DNA of 64,000 nt from contig NZ_JAPNKC010000001.1 in the NCBI RefSeq assembly GCF_026626705.1, positions 6,156,001 through 6,220,000 of the forward strand, given 5' to 3'. The stretch is from Pyxidicoccus sp. MSG2 (GTDB lineage Bacteria; Myxococcota; Myxococcia; Myxococcales; Myxococcaceae). A program made the translations under genes and the position numbers. Positions within the stretch are counted from its first letter, which is position 1. The number at the start of each line of letters is the position of its first letter. The notes beneath the pieces are model-generated. The model was given only the letters and a program-made list of their open reading frames with translations, ran no database searches and had not been told where the DNA came from. Of the stretch, positions 44,678 through 53,205 are shown in pieces.

Positions 44678-45271
44678 TCAGAACCGCAACACCGGACCCG
44701 CAATCACGGACTGAATCGGCCGGAAGCACACGTCCTGGATGTCCTCGGGGATTCGCACATCGCAGAACTGGATGGCCGAGGCCACCGACACGCCCCAGCG
44801 CTCACTGAACCAGCCGTCGATTCCCACCCGGATGGCCATGCTCGTGGTGTCGAACTTCGTCCGCCGCAGCTCGCCGAAGTCATCCGGCGTGAAGGGGTTG
44901 GACCAGCTCTTCGACAGCCGCGCTCCCACCCACGGGTTGATGGGCTTGTCCCGGAAGAAGCGCAGCCGCGCCTCGACGCCAACCGCCTTGTAGTCGAACT
45001 GCGAGGACTCCAGGCGATTCGGGTCCACGGACGTCGGGAACTTCTCGCCCCACATCTCCGCGACCTCGGCCAACAGCCCCAGGGACAGTCCCACCGGCGC
45101 CTCCACGCCCAGGTAGCCGTGCAGCGCTCCGCCCTTCGCGTGGAATCCGCTCAGGTGGTCCAGCGCGATGCCCGCGCCCAACGACGCGTAGCCGTGCCAG
45201 CCGTCCGCCATCGCCTCCGTGCCCAGGCCCAGCACTCCTGCCAGTGCCACCCACTTCGACAGCTTTCTCAT
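44678..45271 (-). CDS. Outer-membrane beta-barrel-type exported protein
   Basis: 197 aa from ATG 45271. Signal peptide MRKLSKWVALAGVLGLGTEAMA, followed by alternating strands: GYASLGAGIALDHLSGF, LGVEAPVGLSLGLLAEVAEM, YKAVGVEARLRFF, PWVGARLSKSW, MAIRVGIDGWF, WGVSVASAIQF, ending VIAGPVLRF (terminal Phe). Eight short strands fit an OmpA/OmpW-sized barrel. Divergent from the MoxR operon. Ligand or role unknown. Confidence 0.72.
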   Translation of the reverse strand: MRKLSKWVALAGVLGLGTEAMADGWHGYASLGAGIALDHLSGFHAKGGALHGYLGVEAPVGLSLGLLAEVAEMWGEKFPTSVDPNRLESSQFDYKAVGVEARLRFFRDKPINPWVGARLSKSWSNPFTPDDFGELRRTKFDTTSMAIRVGIDGWFSERWGVSVASAIQFCDVRIPEDIQDVCFRPIQSVIAGPVLRF

Positions 45272-45443
45272 GCGCGCCAGTCTAAGCCCGGGAGTGTGCT
45301 CCCCGGGAGCGCTGTCGCCTCTCTCCCCGCGCGTCCGTGTCATGAACGCCGACGGACCCTCGTCACGGAGAGTCACAGGCGCGTCCCACACCGGACGACC
45401 CGCTCTTCGCGCCGGCCGAGTCCGGCGGTTAGGCTCACGCCCC

Positions 45444-46616
45444 ATGTCTGTTTCCTTCGAAGCCGCCGCCTCCGCCGTTCGCGATGCCCTCACCGACGCG
45501 GGGCGCGGACTCGTCGAGCGCGAGGCCATGGTGGAGCTCGTCGCCCTGTCCGCCGTGGCCGGCGAGCACCTGCTCGTCATCGGCCCGCCCGGTACCGCGA
45601 AGAGCGAGGCCGTGCGCCGCACCTCGCGCGCCCTCGGTGGCTCCTACTTCGAGTACCTCCTGGGCCGCTTCACCGAGCCCTCCGAGCTGTTCGGCCCCGT
45701 GGACCTGCGCAAGCTGCGCGAGGGGCTCGTGGAGACGGAGACCTCCGGCATGCTTCCCGAGGCCGAAGTGGCCTTCCTCGACGAGGTGTTTCTCGGCTCC
45801 ACCGCCATCCTCAACACGCTGCTCGGCATCCTCAACGAGCGCACCTTCCGCCGCGGCCACACGCGCATGCGCTGCCCGCTGCGCGTCTGCGTGGGCGCGT
45901 CGAACGCGCTGCCCGAGGACGACTCGCTCGCCGCCTTCGCCGACCGCTTCCTCGCGCGCATCTTCGTCGAGCCCGTGCCCGACCCCCGGCTGGAGGAGTT
46001 GCTCGCGGGCGGTGCCTCGCTGTGGGGCGAGGGCGAGGCCCGCTCCACCTCGCTGGAGTCCCTGGACGTGCTCGCCCAGGCGGCGCGCGAGGCGGACCTC
46101 TCGGCCGTCCGCCCGCACCTGGCGCATGCGCTGCGCACGCTGCGCTCCGCTGGCATCGGCCTGTCCGACCGCCGCGCGGTGAAGGTGCAGAAGCTCATCG
46201 CCTCCGCCGCCGCCCTCGCCGGACGGAACGTGCCGACGACCGCGGACCTGTGGCCGCTCGTCTACGCCGTGCCCACGAAGGAGGCGCAGGCGCTCGCTCG
46301 CGACGTGCTGCGGGACTTGCTCGCGGCATCGGAGAACCCGGCCCTGGCCGCCGCCGCGCTGGAGGCCAGCGCGGGCCCGCGTGCTCGCGCGCAGCGCATC
46401 GCCACGGCGGGACAGTTGCTGCTCTCGGAGCGGCCCGCCCACGGTGATGCGGAGGCGCTCGCCGCGTGGCGGCTGAAGCTGGAGGGTGTGGCTCGGGAGA
46501 TGGACGCGGGCTTCGCGCCCGAGGCCATGCCCGAGGACCTCAAGGCCCTGCGGGCCCAGGTGTCCGCGGCGCTGGTGCCCGAGGCACCGATGGACGCGCC
46601 GGGCGTGGCGGCCTGA
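45444..46616 (+). CDS. MoxR/RavA-type AAA+ ATPase of a MoxR-vWA-beta-propeller system
   Basis: 390 aa from ATG 45444; the frame upstream is divergent-promoter DNA. P-loop GPPGTAKSEAV (~48), Walker B EVAFLDEVF, sensor GASNALPEDD, Arg-finger region ADRFLARIF: all active-site motifs present. RavA-type layout: AAA+ core ~25-260, then a C-terminal helical part to 390. MoxR ATPases pair with vWA proteins to remodel clients. Here the next genes (2 nt, then overlapping stops and starts) encode a bpX5-like protein, a vWA/propeller protein and a bpX6-like/propeller protein, so the ATPase is the motor of this operon. Confidence 0.92.
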   Translation: MSVSFEAAASAVRDALTDAGRGLVEREAMVELVALSAVAGEHLLVIGPPGTAKSEAVRRTSRALGGSYFEYLLGRFTEPSELFGPVDLRKLREGLVETETSGMLPEAEVAFLDEVFLGSTAILNTLLGILNERTFRRGHTRMRCPLRVCVGASNALPEDDSLAAFADRFLARIFVEPVPDPRLEELLAGGASLWGEGEARSTSLESLDVLAQAAREADLSAVRPHLAHALRTLRSAGIGLSDRRAVKVQKLIASAAALAGRNVPTTADLWPLVYAVPTKEAQALARDVLRDLLAASENPALAAAALEASAGPRARAQRIATAGQLLLSERPAHGDAEALAAWRLKLEGVAREMDAGFAPEAMPEDLKALRAQVSAALVPEAPMDAPGVAA

Positions 46617-46618
46617 GC

Positions 46619-47074
46619 ATGGGGAGCGAAGGAGTACCGGTGCGTTGGGGACCTCGGGCCGAGCCGCTGGAGCCGCTTGCCGTCGCGGGTGAGGGAGACG
46701 TGGCGCTCGCGCTCGCGCGCCGGGTGCTCTCCGAATCGGACGCGCGGCTCGCCGGGTGGAGCGGGGTGGCCGGGACAGGCGTGCTCGTCCTGCTGGGCCC
46801 CGCGGGCTCGCTGCCGTGGGTGGATGGCGCCGTGTACCTCGGCAGGGACTCCTCCGCGCCGTCGCTGTTGATGCCGTGTGCGCTCGCGCCCGACGTGGCG
46901 GCGTCGATGCTGGAGCGCGCGCTGCTCGCTCGCGTGGGGAGCAAGGGGACTCCGGTGGCGGTGCTGCCCGCGTCCGGCCACCTCGTCTCCGTGGGCGCGG
47001 CCCGGCCCGTGTCCCGCATCACACTCACCGCCTGGCTGGAGCCAGCTCCGAGGACCGCGCAGGTGACTCCATGA
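46619..47074 (+). CDS. bpX5-like small protein of the MoxR operon
   Basis: 151 aa from ATG 46619, 2 nt after the MoxR stop. Soluble, one compact domain: VRWGPRAEPLEPLAVAGEG, GWSGVAGTGVLVLLGPAGSLPWVDGAVYLG, APSLLMPCALAP, then GTPVAVLPASGHLVSVGAARPVSR. It matches my recollection of bpX5, one of the small conserved domains defined with MoxR-vWA-beta-propeller ternary systems; a domain search would settle it. Its TGA overlaps the ATG of the next small reading frame (ATGA). Probably an adaptor in the complex. Confidence 0.7.
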   Translation: MGSEGVPVRWGPRAEPLEPLAVAGEGDVALALARRVLSESDARLAGWSGVAGTGVLVLLGPAGSLPWVDGAVYLGRDSSAPSLLMPCALAPDVAASMLERALLARVGSKGTPVAVLPASGHLVSVGAARPVSRITLTAWLEPAPRTAQVTP

Positions 47075-47151
47075 GCGCGCTGCTTCCGGCGATGCGCTTC
47101 GCCATGGCGCTCGACGCGCTTCGGTGCCACGCCCGCGAGGTGACTTCGTGA
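47071..47151 (+). other. 26-codon reading frame formed by a duplicated gene start
   Basis: ATG 47071 overlaps the stop of the bpX5 gene, and its TGA (47149-47151) overlaps the GTG of the vWA gene. The 37 nt from 47061 (AGGTGACTCCATGAGC...) match the 37 nt from 47138 (AGGTGACTTCGTGACT...) at 29 of 37 positions, including the Shine-Dalgarno, start and next ten codons (MSALLPAMR against VTALPPALR). It looks like the 5' end of a lost paralogous gene fused to a later piece, or a leader peptide coupling the two flanking genes. Confidence 0.4.
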
Positions 47152-48980
47152 CTGCCCTGCCTCCGGCGCTGCGGCCCTGGGCCTCGCAGCTTTCCCTGTT
47201 CCCCGATGAGCTGGCCCTGCACCTGGGCCCGTACGTGGCGCGGCTGTCCGCGGCGCTCGGCGCGCTGCGCCCCCGGAGCGAGGCCGATGGCGGCGAGCCG
47301 CAGGGCTACGACGGCCTCACCCGACGCGGCACCTATGACCGGCTGCTGGTGAGCGAGTGGCTGTGGGCCCTCGAGTCTCCCGACGAACTGGTGCGCCGTG
47401 CCGCCTTCGGCGAGCTGTCCTTCCTCAAGCCCGCGTTCCGCCAGCCGCAGGGGGCTCGCCGCACCGTGGCGCTGCTGGACGCGGGGCCGGACCAGCTCGG
47501 GGCTCCGCGCATCGCGCACCTCGCGCTCCTCATCGTCCTGTCCCGCCGCGCCGAGGCCGCGGGTGCCGCCTTCTCCTGGGCGGTACTCCAGTCCGACCCC
47601 GGCAAGGGCGCCTTCTCCGAGGTGACGGCGCGCACCCTCAACCCCTGGCTCGCCGCGAGAGACCTGGAGCCTCCCACCGACGAGCGGCTCGCCGCGTGGC
47701 GGGATGCGCTGTCGCTCGACGCGGCCCCGGAGGATGCGTGGCTCGTGGGCGACGCGCGGCTGTCCCGGCTGCCGAAGGCCACCGGCCTGTCCCGCGTGGA
47801 GGTGGCCGAGGTGCTGGCCCCCGGCACCCGGCAGCTCACCGTGGACGTGCGGCCCGCCTCGCGCGCCTCGCGCTCCGTGCTGCTGGACCTGCCGCCGCCC
47901 GACACCAGCGTGCGGCTGCTGAGAGACCCGATCCAGAAGCCCCGCGTCGCGGCACCGGTCGTGCCGCGTCCCTCGCAGGCGACGGCGCCGCTGCGCAGGT
48001 TCTCCTTCTCCGCGGATGGCAAGCGACTGCTGCTCTACCGCGAGGACGGCAGCGTGGGCGCCATGGCCATTCCGCACTCCATCCGCGCCACCGTGCCCAA
48101 GGCCCGCCGTGTGATGCCGCTTCCAGGGCAGGTGGTGCTGGGCACCGGCTGGCGCCACAACGGAGGCCTCATCATCCTGTCGGTGCGCGGGAACGAGTAC
48201 GTGCTCCACGGCAAGCTCCGGGGCTCCTCGCGCGGCAAGCCCGACCGTGAGGTCTTCCACTACGAGCCCACGTCCGTGGAGTTGTGGCCTCTGGCGAGTG
48301 GCGCGGCTCCGGGCCGGCTGTTGAGCTGCGAGGACTCCAACGGCAACGAGTGCCTGCTGCTGGCCGGAGTGAACAACAGCCTCTACCTCGTCGAGGAGGA
48401 CCGGGCCACGCGGCGCATCAGCGTGTTCCTCGTGGCACGAGGCGTCACTGCCGCGGCCGAGGTGAACCGCAAGGTGGTCTTCGTGTCGCGCTCCCCGCCC
48501 GCGGCGCCGGGAAACGAGTCGACTGGCGCATGGCTCGGCGTCGTGGAGAAGGACTGCGTGCGCCACCTGCCGCTCGGCGCGCGGGACGGTGACGCGTACT
48601 TCGGCTACCTGGACGGAGCCGCCCACCCCGACGCGGGCCTGCTCGCGGTGCGGCACAAGCCGGGTTTGTGGCGCCTGTTCCGCTCGGATGGCGCGCGGGA
48701 AATCGAATTCTCCACGGACATGAGCGTCATTGGCGTGGGCACGTGCCGCGAGGCCCCGGGTGACCCCGGGCTGTTCGTGCTCGACGAGGACCGGCGCACG
48801 CTGTGGCTCATCAGTCCCGATTCCCGCTACCAACTGACGGTGACCTGGGACGGCGTGATGCACGCGGAGGCCAGCCATGCGATGCCGGTGCTCGGGTGGA
48901 TGTTGAGAGGGGGCACGCTGGTGCTGAGCAACCTGCGCGAGGGCGGCATCCTGTACCAGGCGATGCCGGGGTCGGGATGA
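47148..48980 (+). CDS. Degenerate vWA domain plus beta-propeller protein
   Basis: 610 aa from GTG 47148 (AGGTGA 4 nt upstream; GTG 47124 is an alternative). N-terminal ~1-90 helical; ~95-250 a vWA-like Rossmann domain whose MIDAS reads LLDAGPDQLGAPR near 110 instead of DxSxS, so metal binding is altered, as recalled for vWA partners of this class; ~275-610 a beta-propeller (FSFSADGKRLLLYREDGSVG, GWRHNGGLIILSVRG, LFVLDEDRRTLWLIS). Fusion of vWA and propeller is the central piece of MoxR-vWA-beta-propeller systems. It overlaps the genes before and after by 4 nt each. Confidence 0.85.
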   Translation: MTALPPALRPWASQLSLFPDELALHLGPYVARLSAALGALRPRSEADGGEPQGYDGLTRRGTYDRLLVSEWLWALESPDELVRRAAFGELSFLKPAFRQPQGARRTVALLDAGPDQLGAPRIAHLALLIVLSRRAEAAGAAFSWAVLQSDPGKGAFSEVTARTLNPWLAARDLEPPTDERLAAWRDALSLDAAPEDAWLVGDARLSRLPKATGLSRVEVAEVLAPGTRQLTVDVRPASRASRSVLLDLPPPDTSVRLLRDPIQKPRVAAPVVPRPSQATAPLRRFSFSADGKRLLLYREDGSVGAMAIPHSIRATVPKARRVMPLPGQVVLGTGWRHNGGLIILSVRGNEYVLHGKLRGSSRGKPDREVFHYEPTSVELWPLASGAAPGRLLSCEDSNGNECLLLAGVNNSLYLVEEDRATRRISVFLVARGVTAAAEVNRKVVFVSRSPPAAPGNESTGAWLGVVEKDCVRHLPLGARDGDAYFGYLDGAAHPDAGLLAVRHKPGLWRLFRSDGAREIEFSTDMSVIGVGTCREAPGDPGLFVLDEDRRTLWLISPDSRYQLTVTWDGVMHAEASHAMPVLGWMLRGGTLVLSNLREGGILYQAMPGSG

Positions 48981-51958
48981 TGAGCACGACTTCCACGCCG
49001 CTGCGTCCTCGAAGACACCTGCACCGGGGCACCGTGCGGGCCTCCGCGCTCTGGTTCGACCCCGCGCTGCTCGGTGAGGGCGAGGCGCGGCGGCGCGTGC
49101 TCGCCGCGTGGACTCCGGGCGCCGCCGTGTTCGCCGTGGCCGGGGGCTACCTGCTGCGCCTGTCCCGGCCGTGTGTCGTCGCCAGTGATTCCGCGCCGGG
49201 GCTGCCGCTCACGCTGGAGCAGGGCGTCCTCTCCTCCGCGCCGCTGTCGGCCGCCGAGCGCGCGCACCCGGAATTGCGCGACGGCACGGTGGTGCTGGTG
49301 CGCGCGGGGCATGCCCGCGTCCACATGCTGACGGGAGCGCGCGCAGTGGACCTGTCGGAGTGGCTCGACGTGTCCGCGTGGGTGTCGCTGCCCGTGCGCG
49401 GACTCGGTGCGCCGCCACCGCCGGTGCCCGCGCTGGAGCCCCTGTCGCCACCGACGCGCGCGTTCTTCGGTCCCGCCGTGCCCACGCTCGCGCCCGAGGC
49501 GCAGGTGATGCTCGCGCGCATGCAGGGGAAGCCTCCGCCAGAGGGACTCGTGGTGGCGGAGCCTCCGGGCCTGCTGGCGCGGCTGCGCGCGGCGTTCAGG
49601 TCCGGGACGGCTTCGGGCGATGCGGCGCAGGCGGGCTCCGCCTCCACCGCGTCCCGTCCCGGTCTGCTCTCCCGGCTCGCCGCGTGGTTCCAGCGGGGCG
49701 AGGCTTCGCAGTCCCTGCCCTCGGGTGCTCGTCCCGCCGCGAGCGCCATGCGGCGCGGCCCCGCTGCGTCGAAGCCGCGCCGGCCCTCGTTGCTGAGCCG
49801 GCTCCTGGCGTTCTTCGCCTCCTCCGACGAGCAGGGGAAGGGCGCCACCGCCAGCGCCGGTGGCAATGCCGGCGCGGCACCCACCGGCCCCCCGCCGCCA
49901 GCGCCGGGGCCGAGCATGCTGTCCCGCCTGTCCGAGTGGATGCTGCGCAACACGCCGCTCGGTGAGCTGCTGGGGCGGCGCAAGGCGGAGTACGTGCGCC
50001 GCCTCTTCGACCTCTTCGAGGAGGGCAACCTCCAGGAGGCCCTGCGCTATGCCATTCCCCTGGGTCACAACGAGCTGAGTGAGAATGCGCGCATCGCGCT
50101 CGGCGTGCCCGGCCCGCGCGAGTCGCTCTCCATCCAGCCCTCCCGGGGTGGCGCCGCCTCTGTCTTCGCAGGGGGCGAGGCGCTGTTCTCCGCCCTCAAG
50201 GAGCGCTACCGCGAGGCCTTCCGCCGCTTCGAGCGCGAGGGCCGCATCGACGAGGCGGCCTTCATCCTGGCCGAGCTGCTGGGCGCGCACGAGGAGGCCG
50301 TCTCCTTCCTGGAGCGACACGGCCGCCTCAAGCTGGCCGCCGAGCTGGCCGAGGGCCGCAACCTGTCCCCGGGCCTGGTGGTGCGCCAGTGGTTCCTCGC
50401 GAGGGACGTGGCGCGCGCGACGGCCATCGCCCGGCGCAGCGGCGCCTTCGCGGACGCGGTGCTGCGGCTGGAGCGCACGCACCCGGAGGAGGCCCGCGTG
50501 CTGCGCCTGCTGTGGGGCGAGACGCTCGCCGAGTCCGGCGACTGGGCCCGCGCGGTGCAAGCGGTGTGGCCCATCACCGACGCCCGCGAGCTGGCGCGCG
50601 GCTGGGTGGAGCGCGGCGTGGCGTGCGGCGGCGCGGGCGGCGCGCGGCTGCTCGCGCTGTGGGCCACCGCCTTCTCCGACGGGCTTGCGGCGGCTCGGGC
50701 CCGGGTGCGCGAGTTGCTCGACGACGATGCCCCGGAGCGCGCCCCCGAGCGCTTCGCCTTCGCCCTCACGCTGGCCGGCGAGTCGCCCTCCGCGGGCCGC
50801 ACCGCGCTGGTGGTGCCCACGGTGCGCGCGCTGCTGCGGGACAGGGCGGCGGGCCGGGCCCGCTTCACCTCCGACTTCCTCAGCCGCCTGCTGCGCGACG
50901 CCCCCGACGGCACGCTGCGCGCCGACCTGCCCCCACTGACGGAGCGCTCCCGCACCGCGTGGAGCAGCGACGTGTCCCGCCCCCCCGTCCACGCCACCGC
51001 GCGCGAGACGGACGACGGCGCCTTTCCCGTCCACGACGCGGTGGCGCTGCCGGACGGCCGGCTGCTGCTCGCGCTGGGCGAGGCGGGCGCGCGGCTGGTG
51101 CGCGCGGACGGACAGACGGTGGCGCACTTCGACGTGCCGGCCTTCGCGCTGGTGCCTTCCGTCCACGGAGACCGGGCCCTGGCGCTCGCGCCGCGCGGCG
51201 AGGTGCAGCGCCTGTCTCGCCTGGACCTGGTGGCGCGCCGGGCCACCCCGTGGTGCGACGCGGAGGTGCATGCCTGGGCCCCCACCTACGACGGCAGCGT
51301 CTGGTTCGTTTTCTCCTGCAGCACGGTGATGATGGTGGACGCGCTCGCCAGGGACTTGCGCGCGCTCTGGCGGGTGCCGGGCTTTCCAAGCTGCTCCGTG
51401 GTCGCGATGGCCGTGGATGCCGGGCGGCTCAGCTTCGTCATCAAGGCGCAAGAGCGGTGGACCTACGACTTGCCGCAGGGACCCACGCTGCGCGCCCGCA
51501 CCCCGCTGACGCCCGACAACCGCTCCTTCGGGAACATCGCCCCGTTCTGCTCGCTGACCGCGGATGGCGAGGCGGCCGTGGTCGCCGACATCCTGGTCAA
51601 CGACCCACGCTTCCCAGATTCGCCCGACGCGCCCACCCCCATGCGGTCCGAGCCGCGCACCTTCTGGCTGAAGCCCGAGGGGACCCGCTCGGCGTTGCCA
51701 CCGGAGCCCCACCGCGCCGGACGCAAGCAGCTCTACCTCTCCGAGAACTGGCGGGTGGACGTGCTGCGCTGCACGGGCCACTGGCAGCTCCACCTGACGG
51801 ACGCGCGCGGCGCCGCGCGCGCCCTGCTCGTGTTCGAGGGAGATGCGCGTCCCCGGGTCCGCCTCACCGCCACCGCGCTGCTGGCCTTCGACGCGCGCGG
51901 CCGGCTGCTGTGGCTGGATTTGGAGGAGGGCATCGCCCGGCACGTGGCCGTGCGGTGA
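48977..51958 (+). CDS. bpX6-like / helical-repeat / beta-propeller protein
   Basis: 993 aa from ATG 48977, overlapping the previous TGA (ATG 48980 is in frame too). N-terminal ~10-150: HRGTVRASALWFDPALLG, RRVLAAWTPGAAVFAVAGGYLLRL, recalled as the bpX6 domain. ~190-330: four copies of P(G/S)(L/M)L(S/A)RL followed by an aromatic helix, separated by Ala/Gly/Pro linkers. ~335-640: helical repeats (YVRRLFDLFEEGNLQEALRYA, AAFILAELLGAHEEAVSFLERHGRLKLA) like TPR/HEAT solenoids. ~680-993: a second propeller (LPDGRLLLALGEAGARLVRADG). Soluble, no catalytic motif. Probably the large recognition or effector scaffold of the operon. Confidence 0.85.
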   Translation: MMSTTSTPLRPRRHLHRGTVRASALWFDPALLGEGEARRRVLAAWTPGAAVFAVAGGYLLRLSRPCVVASDSAPGLPLTLEQGVLSSAPLSAAERAHPELRDGTVVLVRAGHARVHMLTGARAVDLSEWLDVSAWVSLPVRGLGAPPPPVPALEPLSPPTRAFFGPAVPTLAPEAQVMLARMQGKPPPEGLVVAEPPGLLARLRAAFRSGTASGDAAQAGSASTASRPGLLSRLAAWFQRGEASQSLPSGARPAASAMRRGPAASKPRRPSLLSRLLAFFASSDEQGKGATASAGGNAGAAPTGPPPPAPGPSMLSRLSEWMLRNTPLGELLGRRKAEYVRRLFDLFEEGNLQEALRYAIPLGHNELSENARIALGVPGPRESLSIQPSRGGAASVFAGGEALFSALKERYREAFRRFEREGRIDEAAFILAELLGAHEEAVSFLERHGRLKLAAELAEGRNLSPGLVVRQWFLARDVARATAIARRSGAFADAVLRLERTHPEEARVLRLLWGETLAESGDWARAVQAVWPITDARELARGWVERGVACGGAGGARLLALWATAFSDGLAAARARVRELLDDDAPERAPERFAFALTLAGESPSAGRTALVVPTVRALLRDRAAGRARFTSDFLSRLLRDAPDGTLRADLPPLTERSRTAWSSDVSRPPVHATARETDDGAFPVHDAVALPDGRLLLALGEAGARLVRADGQTVAHFDVPAFALVPSVHGDRALALAPRGEVQRLSRLDLVARRATPWCDAEVHAWAPTYDGSVWFVFSCSTVMMVDALARDLRALWRVPGFPSCSVVAMAVDAGRLSFVIKAQERWTYDLPQGPTLRARTPLTPDNRSFGNIAPFCSLTADGEAAVVADILVNDPRFPDSPDAPTPMRSEPRTFWLKPEGTRSALPPEPHRAGRKQLYLSENWRVDVLRCTGHWQLHLTDARGAARALLVFEGDARPRVRLTATALLAFDARGRLLWLDLEEGIARHVAVR

Positions 51959-51961
51959 CGC

Positions 51962-52651
51962 TCAGGACACGCGGAGGAGGTCCGGCGGAATATCGATGGA
52001 GGAGGCGGTGAGCACGCGCTGCTCGTCGTCCACCTCCAGCACCACCCGTACGCCCCCCACCGTCACCAGCAGCGCGGGCGGCACGCCCGGCAGCGCCATC
52101 AGCCACGTGGACGTCATGGGCAGCTCCGTGCCCACCAGCTCCGCCGCGCGCAGCAGGTGCAGCCGCACCCCGTGGCTCTGTGCCTGGGGCAGCTGGTCCA
52201 ACGAGAGGGCCACGTGCTCCTGGAGCCGCAGCGCGTACGGCCCGGAGGGCTCGCGGAGCGGAGTCTCGGGCAGGTGCCGCAGCCGCGCGCGCAGCTCGCC
52301 CAGCATCGCCTCCGGGTCGGCGGGCTTGCGCAGGTAGCCCACCACGCCCCCGAGCGGCGGCTCTTCGCCGCTCAGCGCCCCGGAGAACATCAGCACGTTC
52401 AGGTGCCGCAGCCGCTCGTTCGTCCGCAGCTGGCCATACAGCTCCCAGCCGTCCATCCGCGGCAGCACCAGGTCCAGCAGGATGAGGTCCGGGTGTCCGG
52501 CGCGCGGATGGGTGCGCAGCCACTCCAGGGCTTCCATCCCATCCGAGGCGTGGGAGACGTGAAGGCCTTCCGCACGCGCGGCGTCTCCCAGGCGTTCCTG
52601 CCAGGTGGAGTCATCCTCGACGAGGAGCAGATGATGGACGGGCCGGGACAT
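51962..52651 (-). CDS. Receiver protein with unknown C-terminal domain
   Basis: 229 aa from ATG 52651. Receiver ~5-125: LLLVEDDSTWQE, acceptor LILLDLVLPRMDG, MFSGALSG, and Lys in YLRKPADP. The C-terminal ~100 residues (VALSLDQLPQAQ, VRLHLLRAAELVGTELPM, LLVTVGGVRVVLEVDDEQRV) are beta-rich and unrecognised, perhaps a small effector or anchoring domain. It ends 3 nt from the convergent bpX6 gene and begins 220 nt from the divergent RelE-like gene. Confidence 0.82.
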   Translation of the reverse strand: MSRPVHHLLLVEDDSTWQERLGDAARAEGLHVSHASDGMEALEWLRTHPRAGHPDLILLDLVLPRMDGWELYGQLRTNERLRHLNVLMFSGALSGEEPPLGGVVGYLRKPADPEAMLGELRARLRHLPETPLREPSGPYALRLQEHVALSLDQLPQAQSHGVRLHLLRAAELVGTELPMTSTWLMALPGVPPALLVTVGGVRVVLEVDDEQRVLTASSIDIPPDLLRVS

Positions 52652-52838
52652 GACGCGGAGCTCGGCGACGAGCAGGGCCTGATTACCGCCAGCGAAGACT
52701 TCGAGCCAGATGGGAAATGACCCCCCGTTTCCTGGCGGACAGGGGGCGGGGTGTTTCGCACCACACAGCGGAGTGTGGGGGACACCCCCCCGCATGGCGT
52801 CGGAAACCGACGGCTGCATTGGACCCGTGGTACGGCTT

Positions 52839-52855
52839 GTTCCGTAGGACGGAAC
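52839..52855. promoter_or_regulatory. Inverted repeat in front of the RelE-like gene
   Basis: GTTCCGT at 52839-52845 pairs with ACGGAAC at 52849-52855 across AGG: a perfect 7-bp dyad ending 19 bp before the ATG of the small gene at 52875. Position fits an operator (autoregulation) or a leader hairpin. Confidence 0.4.
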
Positions 52856-52874
52856 TGGTCAGTCTGGCAGTACC

Positions 52875-53126
52875 ATGGCCTTCCGCCTCCAGCTCGAGCC
52901 CCGGGCTCTGCGCACCCTCCGCGGGTGTCCATCGGCGGTGCGGGAGCGGCTGCAGTCGGAGCTCGGCGCGCTCGTCGCCGGACTCCCGCTCGAAGGGCCG
53001 CCCGTCACCGTGCGGGCCGGGCTGGTGGTGCTCGATTCGGGCTTCCGCGTCCACTACCACCTGGAATCGGGCCACGGCCTGGTGCGGCTGACGCACATGC
53101 AGCCTCCGCCGGGCCAGGCAGGCTGA
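52875..53126 (+). CDS. RelE/ParE-fold-like small protein
   Basis: 83 aa. FRLQLEPRALRTLRGCP, VRERLQSELGALVAG, then VRAGLVVLDSGFRVHYHLESGHGLVRLTHM follows the beta-alpha-alpha-beta pattern of RelE/ParE toxins (A..dL..Lp, then R..Y.v), although the Arg/Lys catalytic set is incomplete. There is no antitoxin gene on either side, so a free-standing or domesticated member is more likely than an active toxin-antitoxin module. A dyad lies 19 bp upstream. Confidence 0.5.
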   Translation: MAFRLQLEPRALRTLRGCPSAVRERLQSELGALVAGLPLEGPPVTVRAGLVVLDSGFRVHYHLESGHGLVRLTHMQPPPGQAG

Positions 53127-53205
53127 GCGGAGGCCGCCAGTCAGACCTCCCTGGCTGGTGGGGGCCGGAGCTCTCATGTCAGCCCGGGGTACTACCGTCA
53201 GTTGA

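Noticed and set aside
44550..44680. Possible terminator stem CTCCC/GGGAG near 44625
   Set aside because: Only five base pairs, no T-tract, and not placed directly after a stop codon.
48827..51943. A 1038-codon reading frame antisense to the bpX6-like gene, and similar long ones at 8677-11058, 12770-15043, 33088-35466 and 2777-4420
   Set aside because: They mirror real genes codon for codon on the other strand, lack ribosome sites, and have Arg/His/Gly-heavy low-information sequence typical of GC-rich shadow frames.
52875..53126. Full toxin-antitoxin module
   Set aside because: No antitoxin gene on either side; only a RelE-like fold guess for the single protein.
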